Part shown: positions 1 to 10,719 of the stretch, piece by piece
Layout of the letters: every line of letters begins with the position of its first letter
Numbering within the stretch: the stretch's first letter is position 1
Assembly (NCBI RefSeq): GCF_030272615.1
Contig: NC_081408.1
Location: 762,466,673 to 762,530,672, forward strand
Direction: 5' to 3'
Length of the DNA stretch: 64,000 nt
Source: Cryptomeria japonica
Taxonomy: Eukaryota > Streptophyta > Pinopsida > Cupressales > Cupressaceae
Notes under the pieces: generated by a model
The model's database searches: none
What the model was told of the DNA's origin: nothing
The model's input: the letters and a program-made list of their open reading frames with translations, nothing else
Position numbers and translations under genes: made by a program

Positions 1-1
1 G

Positions 2-589
2 TACTACCCTCAAGGTAATGGACAAGCCGAAGCATCTAACAAGAATCTTTTGACTATCTTACATAGAACAGTAAATAAATCTGGAAAGGATTGACATCTA
101 TAGCTCAATCCTGCCTCGTGGGCTTATAGAACGAGTATCGAAACACCTTCTGGGGCTATACCTTTTTCTTTGGTGTATGGGTCCAAAGCAGTATTACTTA
201 TTAAAGTGGAAATACCATCTCTAAGAGTTTCTTTGCAAGGTCTTGTTACTGATGAAGACTACAAAATAGCTAGATTGCAAGAACTCGAATTGTTGGATGA
301 ACATCGACAAGTGGCATTTGATCATCTAAGAGCATATCAGAAGAGAATGTCTAGAGGTAATAACAAAAAGGTTCGACAATGAGAATTTCAGGTTGGTGAC
401 CTTGTTCTGAGAGAAAATCCTAAGAATCAATAATTTTGAGACAACAAAGGGAAGTTTGAACCCACCTGGCTAGGTCCCTACATCATTACTGCAGTGTTTG
501 GCTCTAGTGCCTATCAACTCTCAACATCAGAAGGAGAACAGCTCCGTGAACCGATCAACACCATCCACCTAAAGAAATTCTTCACCTAA
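2..589 (+). pseudogene. Ty3/gypsy integrase C-terminal part (Gypsy-0)
   Basis: Integrase inserts retrotransposon cDNA into chromosomes. The frame starting at base 2 opens with YYPQGNGQAEASNKNLLTIL, which holds the last acid of the DDE triad (Glu at 29-31). It runs through the C-terminal part with GDLVLRENPK (about 400) and a GPY/F-type module KFEPTWLGPYIITAVFG (about 451-501), and stops at 587-589. At least five in-frame stops (92, 101, 380, about 431 and 437) break it, but one frame is kept throughout, so point mutation rather than indels killed it. The N-terminal part and the first two catalytic Asp lie outside the window. The GPY/F module and similarity to the tail at 35340-35567 place it in the Tat-like family that recurs in this window. 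Confidence 0.9.
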
Positions 590-2169
590 ATATTCTCTAC
601 TCTAGCGACCTATGCAGCTAAACAGTCTTGAAGAAATAAAAAAAAATTAGAAACAGTCCTGAAGAAATCCTAAAAAAATAAAAAAAAATGAATCTTTGCC
701 AAGCAAGTGAAAACCTGGAAAATAGGCACCTCTTGTACTCAAGCACTCCATCTATCAATGCAACATTGGCATTCCCACTTTCATGCATTCTTGCTTTTGC
801 TTGTACATATTTCAGTCACTTTTGTGACATCCTGGTTCGTTGGAACCCTCATGGCTTGAAATTGATCAATGTCCTAGTCTTAGGGTAATCGACTGAGCAA
901 TTTACATGTTCTAAGAAGTATCCACCAAGCCATCTTTACATCAATGAAACCTGGTTGTCCACTCCGAGTCAGTCACCTGTCTCCTGACTACTGAAGAATT
1001 TTATCACTGAGTACACAAGCAAAACAACATTACTAAAAAACAATCACTAAATCTTTTGAGCTATGCGTAAAAAATTTCTTTGTGTGTTGTCTTTTGTATT
1101 GGTTTTTGATTATTATTCCCTCTGAGTAACTTGAGGAAGTCTATCTTGACTAAGAGGAGCAAGGATTGGGGGCATAATAGTTTTCTTTGTTTTCTTCTTG
1201 TAGGAATGATTCCGATGATCTAGAAACATCTAATTAGCTGGGTGTCTGTGATAAGAGCCTTCACATCAAGGTGAAATCGCCACACATACCTCAACTCCAC
1301 TTATTTGAATGCTACAGGGAGGTTCACATCATTTCTTTGTCTATTTTGAAGGAATTTCTTTATCATGCAATCCAAGTCCCTGCGAAATCTGTCCAAGGAT
1401 ATGAACAAAAAAGGGTCATTGCAGACAAGATAATTAATATTGCACATGAAAAGCAAGGAACTCTAATCTACCTACTGTGGTTGTAAAACGCTCAATGATG
1501 AAAATTAAGCTTTTCAAATCTAGTGACTAGGTTTAGGTTACATCTCATTTTGCATCTCATTTTACATTTTATTCTGCATCTTGTTAATTTAGAGTGATTT
1601 TGGTATGATAACAATAATCTCTTTATCTTCTGAATGAGAATTTGAAGCATTCATCATTTCTCAGCTAAGTGGTCTCTTTTTCATCATCATTTCTCCAATC
1701 GATAACTTGTGTATTGAGATGTTTTAGTTGCATACATAATCATTTTATATAGATTCATAAATTCACTATAATTCTTTTGCATTTATCTTATTGCATTGAA
1801 AAAATAAAATAATTTTTTTTTAGTTGCTCATTCTCATCATTCATTTGCATCATCATTTATTTGCATGAAAAATGAAACAAAAATAAACATCCATATTCAT
1901 CTACATTACATACATCCATCCTGAATATATATGCATACATATAGACTAAAGCATATAGAACAACATCTCATATATCGATCGACACAAGTACAATGAAGTC
2001 AAATCAAGATCTCGTATATATAATGATCAAGTCTCAGGGTACAAAATAATGTCAACTATCAAATACAAACTCCCATTGGAGCAAGAATCGTAAGGGCTAC
2101 AAAAAATGGGTGTGTCTACAAAAAAAATAAAAAAATCTCAAGAGCTACAAAAAGAAAATCTAGCTCTCT
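590..2169 (+). other. Post-integrase spacer of Gypsy-0, non-coding
   Basis: No credible ORF on either strand; the short ORFs here have no family features. Two landmarks recur in the other Tat-like units: the GTGAAAACCTGG..AATAGGCACC motif at 707-730, and a purine-rich block (AGGAGCAAGGATTGGGGGCA) near 1154-1173. The part from about 1500 to 2100 is A+T-rich with many CATTCAT/CATCAT triplets and no visible gene. Confidence 0.6.
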
Positions 2170-3561
2170 GCCTCTCCCTCATCATCAGGTAGTGGAGGAG
2201 GTGGAGCCTGCTAAGCTGGATCCTTCCTAGGTGCCTAAGCTCCCTCTAATCGAGCCATATATTATGAATAAGATACAACCTGTTGTGCTACTGGAACTGC
2301 TATGTTGTAAGCCACAACATAATAGGCTTCCTGACTCATTTGATGAAGAACCTCCTATCATAAAGAGTCTTGCTCTGCTCTCATCTCTGCTAGCTGTCGA
2401 TCTGGCTCCCCCTACTCCTCTCTCCTCTACCTGACCTATCTTAGAGCTACTCTCCTCCTCTCCTCCACCCTCCAATACCCTCGCATCCACAACATCATCC
2501 ATATAGTCCCATCTAAGTTGTTGTAACCCAGTCAACTCCTACATACCTAAGGCATAAGATAATCTCGGTGCCTGTCCCTACCTCTCCTCATCTACATAAT
2601 GTGCATATGTAGTGAACTCCTACGAGATCCCCTGAGGTCTACCATACTGTCTCATCACTCGGGAAACAATTAATCATTCAACTACATCTTGTGATCTATC
2701 AATGAGTGGTCGAGTCACGAACAAATCCCTGCGAGCAACCCTCTAATCATCCCACAACTCTAGACCCCTGTACGGTCTCCATATCACAGCTATCAAGTCC
2801 TCTATTTGTCGTCTCCAAAAATATGTCTTGCTCAGATGGGGCTGAGTGACATATCCCAAATATCTATATACAATGGGCTGACTAGGATCTTTGTCATCAT
2901 TTACAATCGGCCTGCAAACTGGGAGGTGCTCCTAAGCCCATACCTATAAAATCAAAACTCCTGCAGCCATACTCTTCCCCTCCCTATATACAATCTCATG
3001 CATCTCGCGATACATGTGTGCCAATATACAAGAACCCTAGCCTAATCTCTGAGGGGTCTCAATAAGCCTCTCTAACATCCTGCCCCATCCACACAAAAAT
3101 CCCTGTTGTCCCCTATCCGACATCAGAAAATAACCGATAAAACCTGCCAAGACGTAAGCAAGTGGAAAGTCCTCATTGTACCTGCCCATCATTACATCCC
3201 AACTAATAGAACGTGTCTAAATATCAGGATCCCTGAAAACATGTCTAACAGCTAGTAACCTAGGAAGCTGTGTTGCATCATAATCAACCTTACCCCCAGA
3301 AAAAGGGATACAGAGAATCCTATAAACATCCTCGGGAGTGATGGTCATCTCCTCAACTAGAAAATGGAATGTATTATGCTCTGAGTGGAATCTCTCAACT
3401 AACATAGTCAGCATATAGTGATTCACACGGATAACAGGTAAATCAAGAAGGTGGGTCAATCCGCACAAATCAATATGTGCCTGGTCAACATTTGACAATT
3501 GACACACTAATGTCATCATCGGTGGATATACACATTTGAACAACACATGAGGCAATTGAAC
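2170..3561 (-). pseudogene. Antisense plant mobile domain (PMD) gene, Gypsy-0 copy, main exon
   Basis: PMD proteins (the family of Arabidopsis MAIN and MAIL1) act in genome stability and silencing as host proteins; related domains are carried by plant transposons. Read on the minus strand, this frame shows the usual PMD order: a helical lead with LTHLLDLPVIRVNHYMLTML, then VERFHSEHNTFHFLVEEMTI, the TPEDVYRILCIPFSGG strand-turn, GWGRMLERL, a Tyr/Met-rich helix, IWRPYRGLELW and a VMRQYGRPQ-like tail. The C-terminus (2227-2535) is Ser/Glu-rich and looks disordered. About seven stops interrupt it (the first just after RDPDI, near 3217). It is antisense to the host retroelement, between integrase and LTR, the same place and direction as the copies at 37290-39270 and (in an inverted element) 6994-8242. 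Function in the element is unknown. Confidence 0.75.
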
Positions 3562-4120
3562 CTACAAAAATCAAACAACAGAGCATCATAAAACATTTTA
3601 AGTAATCATATAAGAGAAGTAAAACATCACAAAAATTCAACTACGTAAATTGCACAATCAAAATTTCAAGTTTGCACCTTCAAAAATGTTCACTATTTTC
3701 CAAATGATGAAACATCATAGGGGGAGAAACTCGTACGAGTAAGAAATAGGACGAGTACGACAAAAGACTCCCATACGACACAAGACTGGCCCTAGGATGA
3801 CGAAAGGGGCTCTTTTGAATGTTATTGTATGACATAAGGGTAGGTCTAGTATGAAAAAATTGGTCACTTTAAATGACAAAACAAACTTAATTAGTTTGTT
3901 GTACAAGATAGGATCCTATCTCGCATGACAAAACAAAAATGGCCGACTTTAACATGATAAAAATTGAAAAAATCAACAAAAAAATTCAAAAATGAAATGA
4001 TTAAAAGGCTTAAGATCGATCACTTACTGTTGGCTCATAGTTCTGAGGTCGATTATGTCATCTCTGGTGCTTGAATCGATGCTCATGAGTGGGAACCGCT
4101 ATTTTTCTTCACAGAAGGCT
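3562..4120 (-). other. Candidate 5' exon and intron of the antisense PMD gene (Gypsy-0)
   Basis: Upstream of the PMD frame on the minus strand is a pyrimidine-rich acceptor ending TTTTTGTAG (AG at 3563-3562). At 4027-4021 there is a consensus donor, GTAAGTG. Splicing these removes about 466 bp and joins a short frame ending NYEPT to VQLPHVLFK in phase. The start codon was not resolved. The putative intron holds a run of CGTACGAC/ACGAGTACGA-like words at about 3715-3900 whose counterparts sit upstream of the other two PMD copies. This is a prediction from sequence only. Confidence 0.4.
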
Positions 4121-4525
4121 TTTTGAATTTTCAAAGTTGGAGGGTTAAAATGAATTGAAAAGGATACTTTTTACCCATATATAGCCAAAACCCTAATTTT
4201 TCAACTTGCTCCGATGGACATGAAAATTGTACCCTTAGCTAATTTTCCTGTCTTGATTCCATTTTCAGGATCAAAGTCAAAATTCGAGATCATTTTGCTA
4301 GTCAATTTCTAAAATTTGGACCACTTAGCGCTTTTCATCAAAAGCTCATTCTTTCTTCAATTTGCACTCAATTTCTAATGAATCAACCTTGAATCTCAAC
4401 TTATTCTTCTAATCAATTTGCTCTCAATTTCTTGTTAATCAATGCTAAATTTCAATTTAATTCTCACATTAACTCTGATTTTAATCTTCAACATTAATCT
4501 TTGTGCTCAAATAACTTATCATCAC
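4121..4525. other. Gypsy-0 3' region, left part, no gene seen
   Basis: A+T-rich sequence with loose TCTAATCAATTT / CTCAATTTC repeats. It continues at 13772 once the inserted element 4526-13771 is removed. The last five bases, ATCAC, are the left copy of that element's target-site duplication. Confidence 0.6.
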
Positions 4526-6090
4526 TGTAGATAGGAAAATGGAATGCATCAAAGCAATATTAAACTAGCTCAGCCACAAAATCTAGATTGCAATGATAAG
4601 AAATCCTAAAAACATTCAATAAAGGCATGAAGATGAAATACTGAAATAAAATGCAAACCAAAGCATGTATCTCCTTCATTGTTCCTCCATTGTCCTTCTT
4701 TCACCTTCAAATTACTTTGTTTGTGGATCTCACCTACAAGTGCAAAAGCATAGTATGAAAGCAAGATGACTAAAAAAAATGGCAGCATAAGGATACTAGA
4801 AATGTGATTGATTCCTCCTTTGATTGAAGAAAATCATCCAATTTATAGACAAATTGGAGAGATGACAAGATTAGCATGCAGAGATTTGAAAGGAAATTTC
4901 AAATCAAGAATGACAAATATGACAAATTATGACAAAATTGACATTTTCTATGCAAGATTGATTGATTGACAACAATTATGACAAATTATGAGAAGATTAA
5001 AATGCCATTCCCATGACAAAAGGGAAGAGAGAAAATAGCCTCCATGATTGCAACAAATGGAAGCATAAACATAGGAGAAAATTAGGGGAAAAATTAGAAA
5101 AATTGAAGAAAATAGGAGAAATAGAAATTAGGAATTAGGAGAAATTAGTAAATTGGAAAATTGAGGAAAAGGATGAAATAGAAATTAGGTGAATTAATTA
5201 ATAGGTTTTCATCCATTAATTAATTCACGAAAGAGACCCAGGACTAAATAAATAGATTTATTTAACCCACCAAGAAGAAGAAAAGGATTAAATGAACAAA
5301 TCATAAAACCCTAGAAATGAGAGGACAAGTAATTAGGTCAAGACAACAAGCAATTAGTGTAGGTTCGATCATGATTCTGATTGACAAAGGACCAATGTTG
5401 ATAAATTATTGAGATTGGCTGACAAAAATCAATGACAAGTTGACCAAGATTGACAAGGAGATCAAATTGATAGGCACCAATTGACGAGGAACAATGACTA
5501 ATTGATCCAAATTGACATGATTGAAAAGGACAAGGATCGATGACAAATCGATCGCAAAATGACAAGATTGACAAGAGGACAAGGATCGATGATGAATCAA
5601 TCGCAAAATGACAAGATTGACAAGGACAAGGATCGATGACAAATCGATCACAAAATGACGAGATTGACAAGGACAAGGATCGATGATGAATCGATCGCAA
5701 AATGATGAGATTGACAAGAGGACAAGGATCGATGACGAATCGATCACAAAATGACAAGATTGACAAGAGGACAAGGATCGATGACGAATCGATCACAAAA
5801 TGACAAGATTGACAAGGAGACAAGGATCGATGACGAATCGATCGCAAAATGACAAGATTGACAAGGACAAGGATCAACCAAAATCATGATTGGAGATTGT
5901 TATTGACAAGACCAAATTCGAAAGTGAGAAAAATGAGGAATGTAGAAGAAGGACTTGATGCTCGCAAATGATAAAGACCAAGTACACAACATAGAAGAAA
6001 TGTTAATGCAATGCAAAAACCCTAAAATAAGGCAATGCGCAAATGTTAAAGTATGACTCTGCAAGCATTGACCATTTTTAGACATCTACA
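4526..6090 (-). repeat. 3' LTR of the LARD-type element
   Basis: Pairs with 12207-13771 at identical length with scattered substitutions (by eye a few percent). TATAAA on the minus strand is at 4847-4842, leaving roughly 1.2 kb of U3 and about 0.3 kb of R-U5. U3 contains the 47/49-bp minisatellite and an A+T-rich hairpin (TTAATTAAT..ATTAATTAA, about 5195-5227). ORFs of 122-179 codons read across the minisatellite are repeat translations, not genes. Confidence 0.95.
5529..5875. repeat. 47/49-bp minisatellite in LTR U3 (left copy)
   Basis: Seven units plus a partial one start at 5529, 5578, 5625, 5672, 5721, 5770, 5819 and 5866, so spacing is 47 or 49 bp. Each begins GACAAGGATCGATGACGAAT or a close variant and carries the ATCGAT palindrome. 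The length switch comes from GACAAG versus GACAAGAG (or GACAAGGA) at the unit junction. The same array with the same unit count lies in the other LTR. Confidence 0.95.
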
Positions 6091-6105
6091 TTTTGCCCCT
6101 CTTTG
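6091..6105 (-). other. Polypurine tract of the LARD-type element
   Basis: Minus-strand CAAAGAGGGGCAAAA directly precedes the TGTAGA start of the 3' LTR. Near-identical tracts precede the LTRs at 14469, 40376 and 59035, which supports membership in one element family. Confidence 0.85.
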
Positions 6106-6463
6106 AGACAATGCGATTCTAAGTATTGTTTCAAAGAACAATAATGAAAATGCCCCAGACAATGACAATGACATATGCATGCCCCCTCGAGGAATTGGCC
6201 AGAAAAATCAAGAAAAGAGGCCAATTGATCGATAAGAATGACAGAAAATGATAGGTTCGAATAGAGCAAAAATCAGAGGTCGGATACACAAACGACAAGT
6301 AATGGAAGGTGCAAAAAACCGTAACCAACATAAGATGGAGAGGATGCATGTCCATCTAGGTACTGATAAAGAGCTATATAAGAGACAAAGAGAATGAAAA
6401 GAGTTCATTTGCACTAGCCAAAGTGGAGGAATTGTTGCTCTGGAAAAGGACCCTTGCATAGAG

Positions 6464-6993
6464 ATGGCAAACATTCCAATGGCAGATTACCTTGGGGAAT
6501 GTGTACGCACCTACAGACGACTAGACAACATGGGAGTAGCGATATGTAGCTCAAAAACCCATATGTCAAATTTCATGAATTTTGCTTGCTTGCAGGACAT
6601 TGCGGGGCCCACAGAGGAAGGAAAAAGAGAGTTTTGCGCCTGTGTGGGTGCATTCTACGCTTGTGTAAATAGGTTCTATGCATGTGTAAGGTACACAAGC
6701 GTAGCTTGATACTGCATAGGCGCATGATAGGGTACATAGGTGCAGTTGTGCACTTAGGACCCAAATTTGACCGAAAACAGTGCATGGATGATCCCGAAAA
6801 GAGGGATAATGGTAGGATAGGTCAAAATAGATAAGAAAAACCTTGATTGGTGCATGAAACAAGGAAATGTAGCCCTCAAGAGAAAACCCTAAAACTAACA
6901 AATTTGTGCCCTAATTCTGATGCAGAGTTGACAGTATCCATTGATTACGCAGGAGAACAGATCTGAATGCTTCATGTTGTGATATAGACTCAG
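6464..6993 (+). other. Candidate 5' exon and intron of the LARD-borne PMD gene
   Basis: A short frame starting at 6464 includes RRLDNMG. The exon edge GACAACATGGGAGTAGC matches GACAACATGGGTGAGTC beside the PMD copy at 37290-39270, but here the GTGAGT donor is mutated. Between about 6635 and 6760 lies a degenerate run of words like TACGCTTGTGTA and CATAGGCGCATG. An acceptor such as TTCTGATGCAG lies near 6920. Splicing is inferred from comparison of copies. Confidence 0.35.
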
Positions 6994-8242
6994 GAGTACT
7001 AACAAAGATACACTAGCAGGACTTGGATTATAATACATCACATACATGCCCAAGATTAGGGCAAACATAGGACTGCTCACCGCATTGGCAGAGTGATGGC
7101 ATTCAGAGACTTCCTCATTCCATCTGCCGACTGAAGAGGCGACGATGACATTAGAGGATGTGTGGCGTATCCTCCACATTTTGATTCATGGGGAGATGGT
7201 AGTATATGACCTAGTGATAAGGAGAGATTCATTGTGCAGATTATTTGAGTGCGATGCAGATGACCTTGATATCGTAGAGAGGGAGATCCACTGGGAGACC
7301 ATGGCAGCAAAGTACGATCAGCGATATGTGGTGATAGTAGTGGTTATAGCATGCCTATTAGCAGGGGACAGACGAGGACATGGATTCCCTATTGGATGGG
7401 GAAGAGTGCTAGAGCGGATGGCAACAAAGGGGACTGTATGTGCATGGGGACCATGTGTGCTTGCCATGCTATATTTTCCATTGCATTAGATAGCATATCA
7501 GAGGGTTCAGACTTTGAGCTGTGGGGTCACACTATTATAGGTATGGGTATTTGAGCACATAGCCATATGTCAACCAATTTTAGAGAGATAGGTAGTACCA
7601 CATCAACCATATGTGTACTATTATGGGGTACGCTGAGACAGGGTCCATTCAGATACATATTGTATTGGCGACATGAGCTAGACAAATTGAGAGATTTCAC
7701 ATGGAGGCCATATCATGATTGCCCGGGATGGTCAGATGATAGTGATGAGTTACCGTATTGCAGACAGGAGAGATACCTGATTGGGTGACCAGTGAAATGC
7801 CAGAGAGTGATTGAGATGTACCTGCCAGAGAGAGCCAGATGACAGTTTGGAGAGAGACAGGATGTACCGATAGGGACTGCACACTTTGCCCGATCTCACA
7901 GAGAGACGAGTCAGTGGGGGAGGATGATTCAGCCACACATAGCATATACCGACTTTACACAGCTACAACGGAGACAGTGGGATTAGAGATTAGATGTTGG
8001 TAGAGACCAAAGATGAGATGTGCCAGTTGAGGACACTTTATGAGAGTGCAGTTCCACCAGAGCAGAGAGCAGTGTCATATCAGTCACGGTCAAGGACAAA
8101 GAGCAAGCCACACTCTTGGAGGTTAGTGAGCAGCATGGGAGTGAGTGGACCTATGAGACCACCACAACTAGGACCAGGGATAGGAGGGACATCATCTTTG
8201 AGACATGGAAGGGATGAGGAGGATAGAGGGAGCACCCAGTGA
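6994..8242 (+). pseudogene. PMD gene, antisense to its carrier element (LARD copy)
   Basis: The domain order is that of PMD proteins: KDTLAGLGL, MPKIRANIGLLTALAE, then WHSETSSFHLPTEEATMTLE, DVWRILHILIHGEMVVYDL, GWGRVLERM, a CAWGPCVLAMLYFPLH helix (about 7437-7486), FTWRPYHDCPGW (about 7696) and a VIEMYLPERA-type C-terminal strand (about 7810). The tail (7994-8242) is polar and Gly/Arg/Ser-rich. Stops and at least one frame change (between about 7489 and 7567) inactivate it; a TGA replaces the expected Arg just before WHSE. It is on + while its element is on -, the same antisense relation as the other two copies. Role unknown; host-derived silencing interference or simple capture are both possible. 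Confidence 0.75.
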
Positions 8243-9496
8243 CAGAGGCACGTACTCCATATGACAGAGACATATATAGTTTGATAATATATACTAAGCC
8301 TGTGGGCCACACTTAGGACAGATAGTCCAATTTTGTACTCCGATATTGTTTTGATATATGATATGATATGCAGCTATACGAGGGGATGCAATATGTTATA
8401 GTTGATGTGTACTTTCCATGTATGGATGGCTTATGCACTGTTTATGTACCATTGTGGAACATGTATGAATATATTTTTATGTGTTTTTGACGCATTTATA
8501 ATATGAAATGGATAAAATGCTTGATATAGGCTTGATATAATGCAAACGCACTAACCAATGAATGCAGGATGCAACTTATGTTTTTTTTCTTTTGGAGATC
8601 AGAGAACTAGATCGAACTAATTGCCCAAACTGACAGAAGAAATGTTAGTAAGAAGAAATTAGACAGAGGACAGTTAGAGATGAAGAAAAACTTGGTTTCA
8701 CCAATGCACAGAAGTAGGTGAGAACCTTTATTTAATGTAGCAAAGCGGATGCAGAGCATCATGGCATTGAAGGCTAGAGCTAAAACGCAACCCCTTTTGC
8801 AAAAGATAGACACATCGCACACAAGGAATGAGTGAATCATCCTAGGGTGCATACATCAAGGGTCAAGGTATGTGTGGCATTCACAAAGAAAATGCACTTA
8901 CCACAGACACCCAATGATATAGTTGCCCCAGTTTGTGACAAACATTCCACAAACAGCAAACACAACAAAAAAGGAAAGGGACCATGCACCATCCCGATCA
9001 CTCTAAATCACTCAGTGACATCCTCAAGCAACATAGGAACATGATCGAAGCCAAAGATAAATCAATAAAAAGATATGACGCACAAATTCGACCAAGTCAA
9101 ACAAACAGTCTGATCATCATTGTCAAAGGTGGAAAACAAGAATGATCATGCTATCTGGTTCTAGGGAATGCGGTACCCCATCTAAGATAGGACACAGTCT
9201 AGTTTCAAGTATACCACACCCTGTATAAGACCCATGATAATAGTGACAAGGACAAATGATATTGATGTTGATTGATTGATATGACAATTTTGATTAGTTT
9301 GAATGTCTAGTTTGATTGAAAAGTTCATCTGTTAATGCGTGATTTCATTAAAGAACAATGTTTGATTGATTGTCGTTGGATGTATGCTCAGCGATCTGTT
9401 TATGCACAGAGGGGACCATTTATTGACAAAATGCAAAATGCCAAAGGAATTGTTTTTGGATTTTGATGTTTTGAAAAAAAAAAATTGTTCGTTTTT
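8243..9496. other. LARD interior, no gene recognised
   Basis: Downstream of the PMD frame. A+T-rich, with TTGATATATGATATGATATG near 8351. No domain-bearing ORF on either strand; the small ORFs are uncorrelated with any known family. Confidence 0.5.
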
Positions 9497-9745
9497 CAGG
9501 GCTTTATTTGACTTTTTAGCGATTTTTTTCAGGACATTATTTGATTTTTAGGGATTTTTTCAGGACATTATTTGATTTTTAAGGATTTTTTCAGGACATT
9601 ATTTGATTTTTAGCGATTTTTTTCAGGACATTATATGATTTTTAGGGATTTTTTCAAGACATTATTTGATTTTTAGGGATTTTTTAAGGACATTATATGA
9701 TTTTTTTTGGATTATTTTAGGACATTTTTCAATTTTTATGATTTT
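9497..9745. repeat. 31-bp minisatellite
   Basis: About seven to eight tandem units of CAGGACATTATTTGATTTTT plus AGGGATTTTTT, 31-33 bp each, becoming degenerate at both ends. On the element's sense (minus) strand the array follows a purine-rich block (rc of 9746-9760, AATGGGGGCAAAAT). ORFs across it, such as one at 9366-9551, are repeat translations. Confidence 0.9.
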
Positions 9746-10719
9746 GCCCCCATTGTCTAGCAAGGCAAGGAATATGACAGGTGAACAAATAAGCTTTATG
9801 AAATGTTGGTGGATAGAGGGAAGACAAAGGCCTTTTATTAAGGAGACAATGGGACAAGAGACTGAATATGACAATGTAAAGCAGTGACATGGCATGAGGG
9901 ACATGTCAAGAGGTTTTTGAACCCATGTTTAAATTTTGCATCCTTATGTCAGATCAAGATCAAGGAATGAAAAAGAGTGTATGGACGATGGGATATGGAC
10001 AAGATAAGAAGGACCAAGAATGGATAAAGGATATGAATAGGATAAGGATATTATAGACTAAGGGACAATGACAAAAGGTTACAATAAGCCAAGGAATATG
10101 GACAAAGGGTTGGGATAGGCTAAGGGATAGTGGCAGAAAGTTGCAATAAGCTAGGGAATATGGATGAAAGGTTGTAATGAGCAAATGGATAAAGACCAAA
10201 AGCTATGATGGACTAAAAGCTGCAAACAAGATGCATGATGCTCATGAAGATCCTCAACCTTGTCAAGATCAAAGGTGGAAAGGGAAACTGGACATAAGGG
10301 ACAATAGGATATGAAGGGTAATGACAGGGGTTCGATAGGATAATGGAACAATGAAGGACAAAAGGATATGATAGGATAAAGCCTGTCCCCAAGTACGGTA
10401 TGCAAGAAGTTCATAGATTACACATGACGCCTATTTGCCAGGTTTTCATCACGGTACTTGCCCAAGGTGCCTATTTGCCAGGTTTTCACCAGTGGATGAA
10501 TTATTTTTGCTTTACTTTTTTTTTTTTTCTTTTTCTTTTTTTTTTGGATTTTGACATTTTAGTCGAAAATGGACACATGATAGGGGATGGAAGAAGGACT
10601 CAAACATATTTTTGTTTGGATATTAGCCTTGAAAAAAATGGACCATGACCTTTAAAAGTATGCTCAAAGATGTTGGTAGGATAAGGACATGGAAAATAAG
10701 ATGAAACTAAGGCAAGGAT
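9746..10719 (-). other. LARD spacer with internal polypurine block and paired GTGAAAACC motif
   Basis: On the minus strand this follows the Pro/Ser-rich ORF. Two copies of GTGAAAACCTGGCAAATAGG lie at 10490-10466 and (as GATGAAAACC..) 10450-10426, 40 bp apart, separated by a TTGGGCAAGTACC linker. Further on, 10000-10200 holds loosely repeated GGAATATGGACAAAGG-like words. A purine-rich AATGGGGGCAAAATCAT block is at about 9760-9741. No gene seen. Confidence 0.6.

Noticed and set aside
2231-2434. Plus-strand ORF of 67 codons
   Set aside because: Opposite strand of the PMD C-terminal tail; no independent support.
4606-4788. 60-codon ORF with hydrophobic start, seen twice (also 12469-12287)
   Set aside because: Lies inside the U5 part of both LTRs; duplicated because the LTR is.
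5529-5875. CRISPR-like array
   Set aside because: The spacing is regular but the units are contiguous tandem repeats without unique spacers, within an LTR of a plant genome.
5338-5877. Minus-strand ORFs of 179 and 122 codons with SILSFCDRFVIDPCP-like repeats (also 13558-12982)
   Set aside because: They are translations of the LTR minisatellite in several frames; three overlapping frames are open equally, and no coding signal exists outside the repeat.
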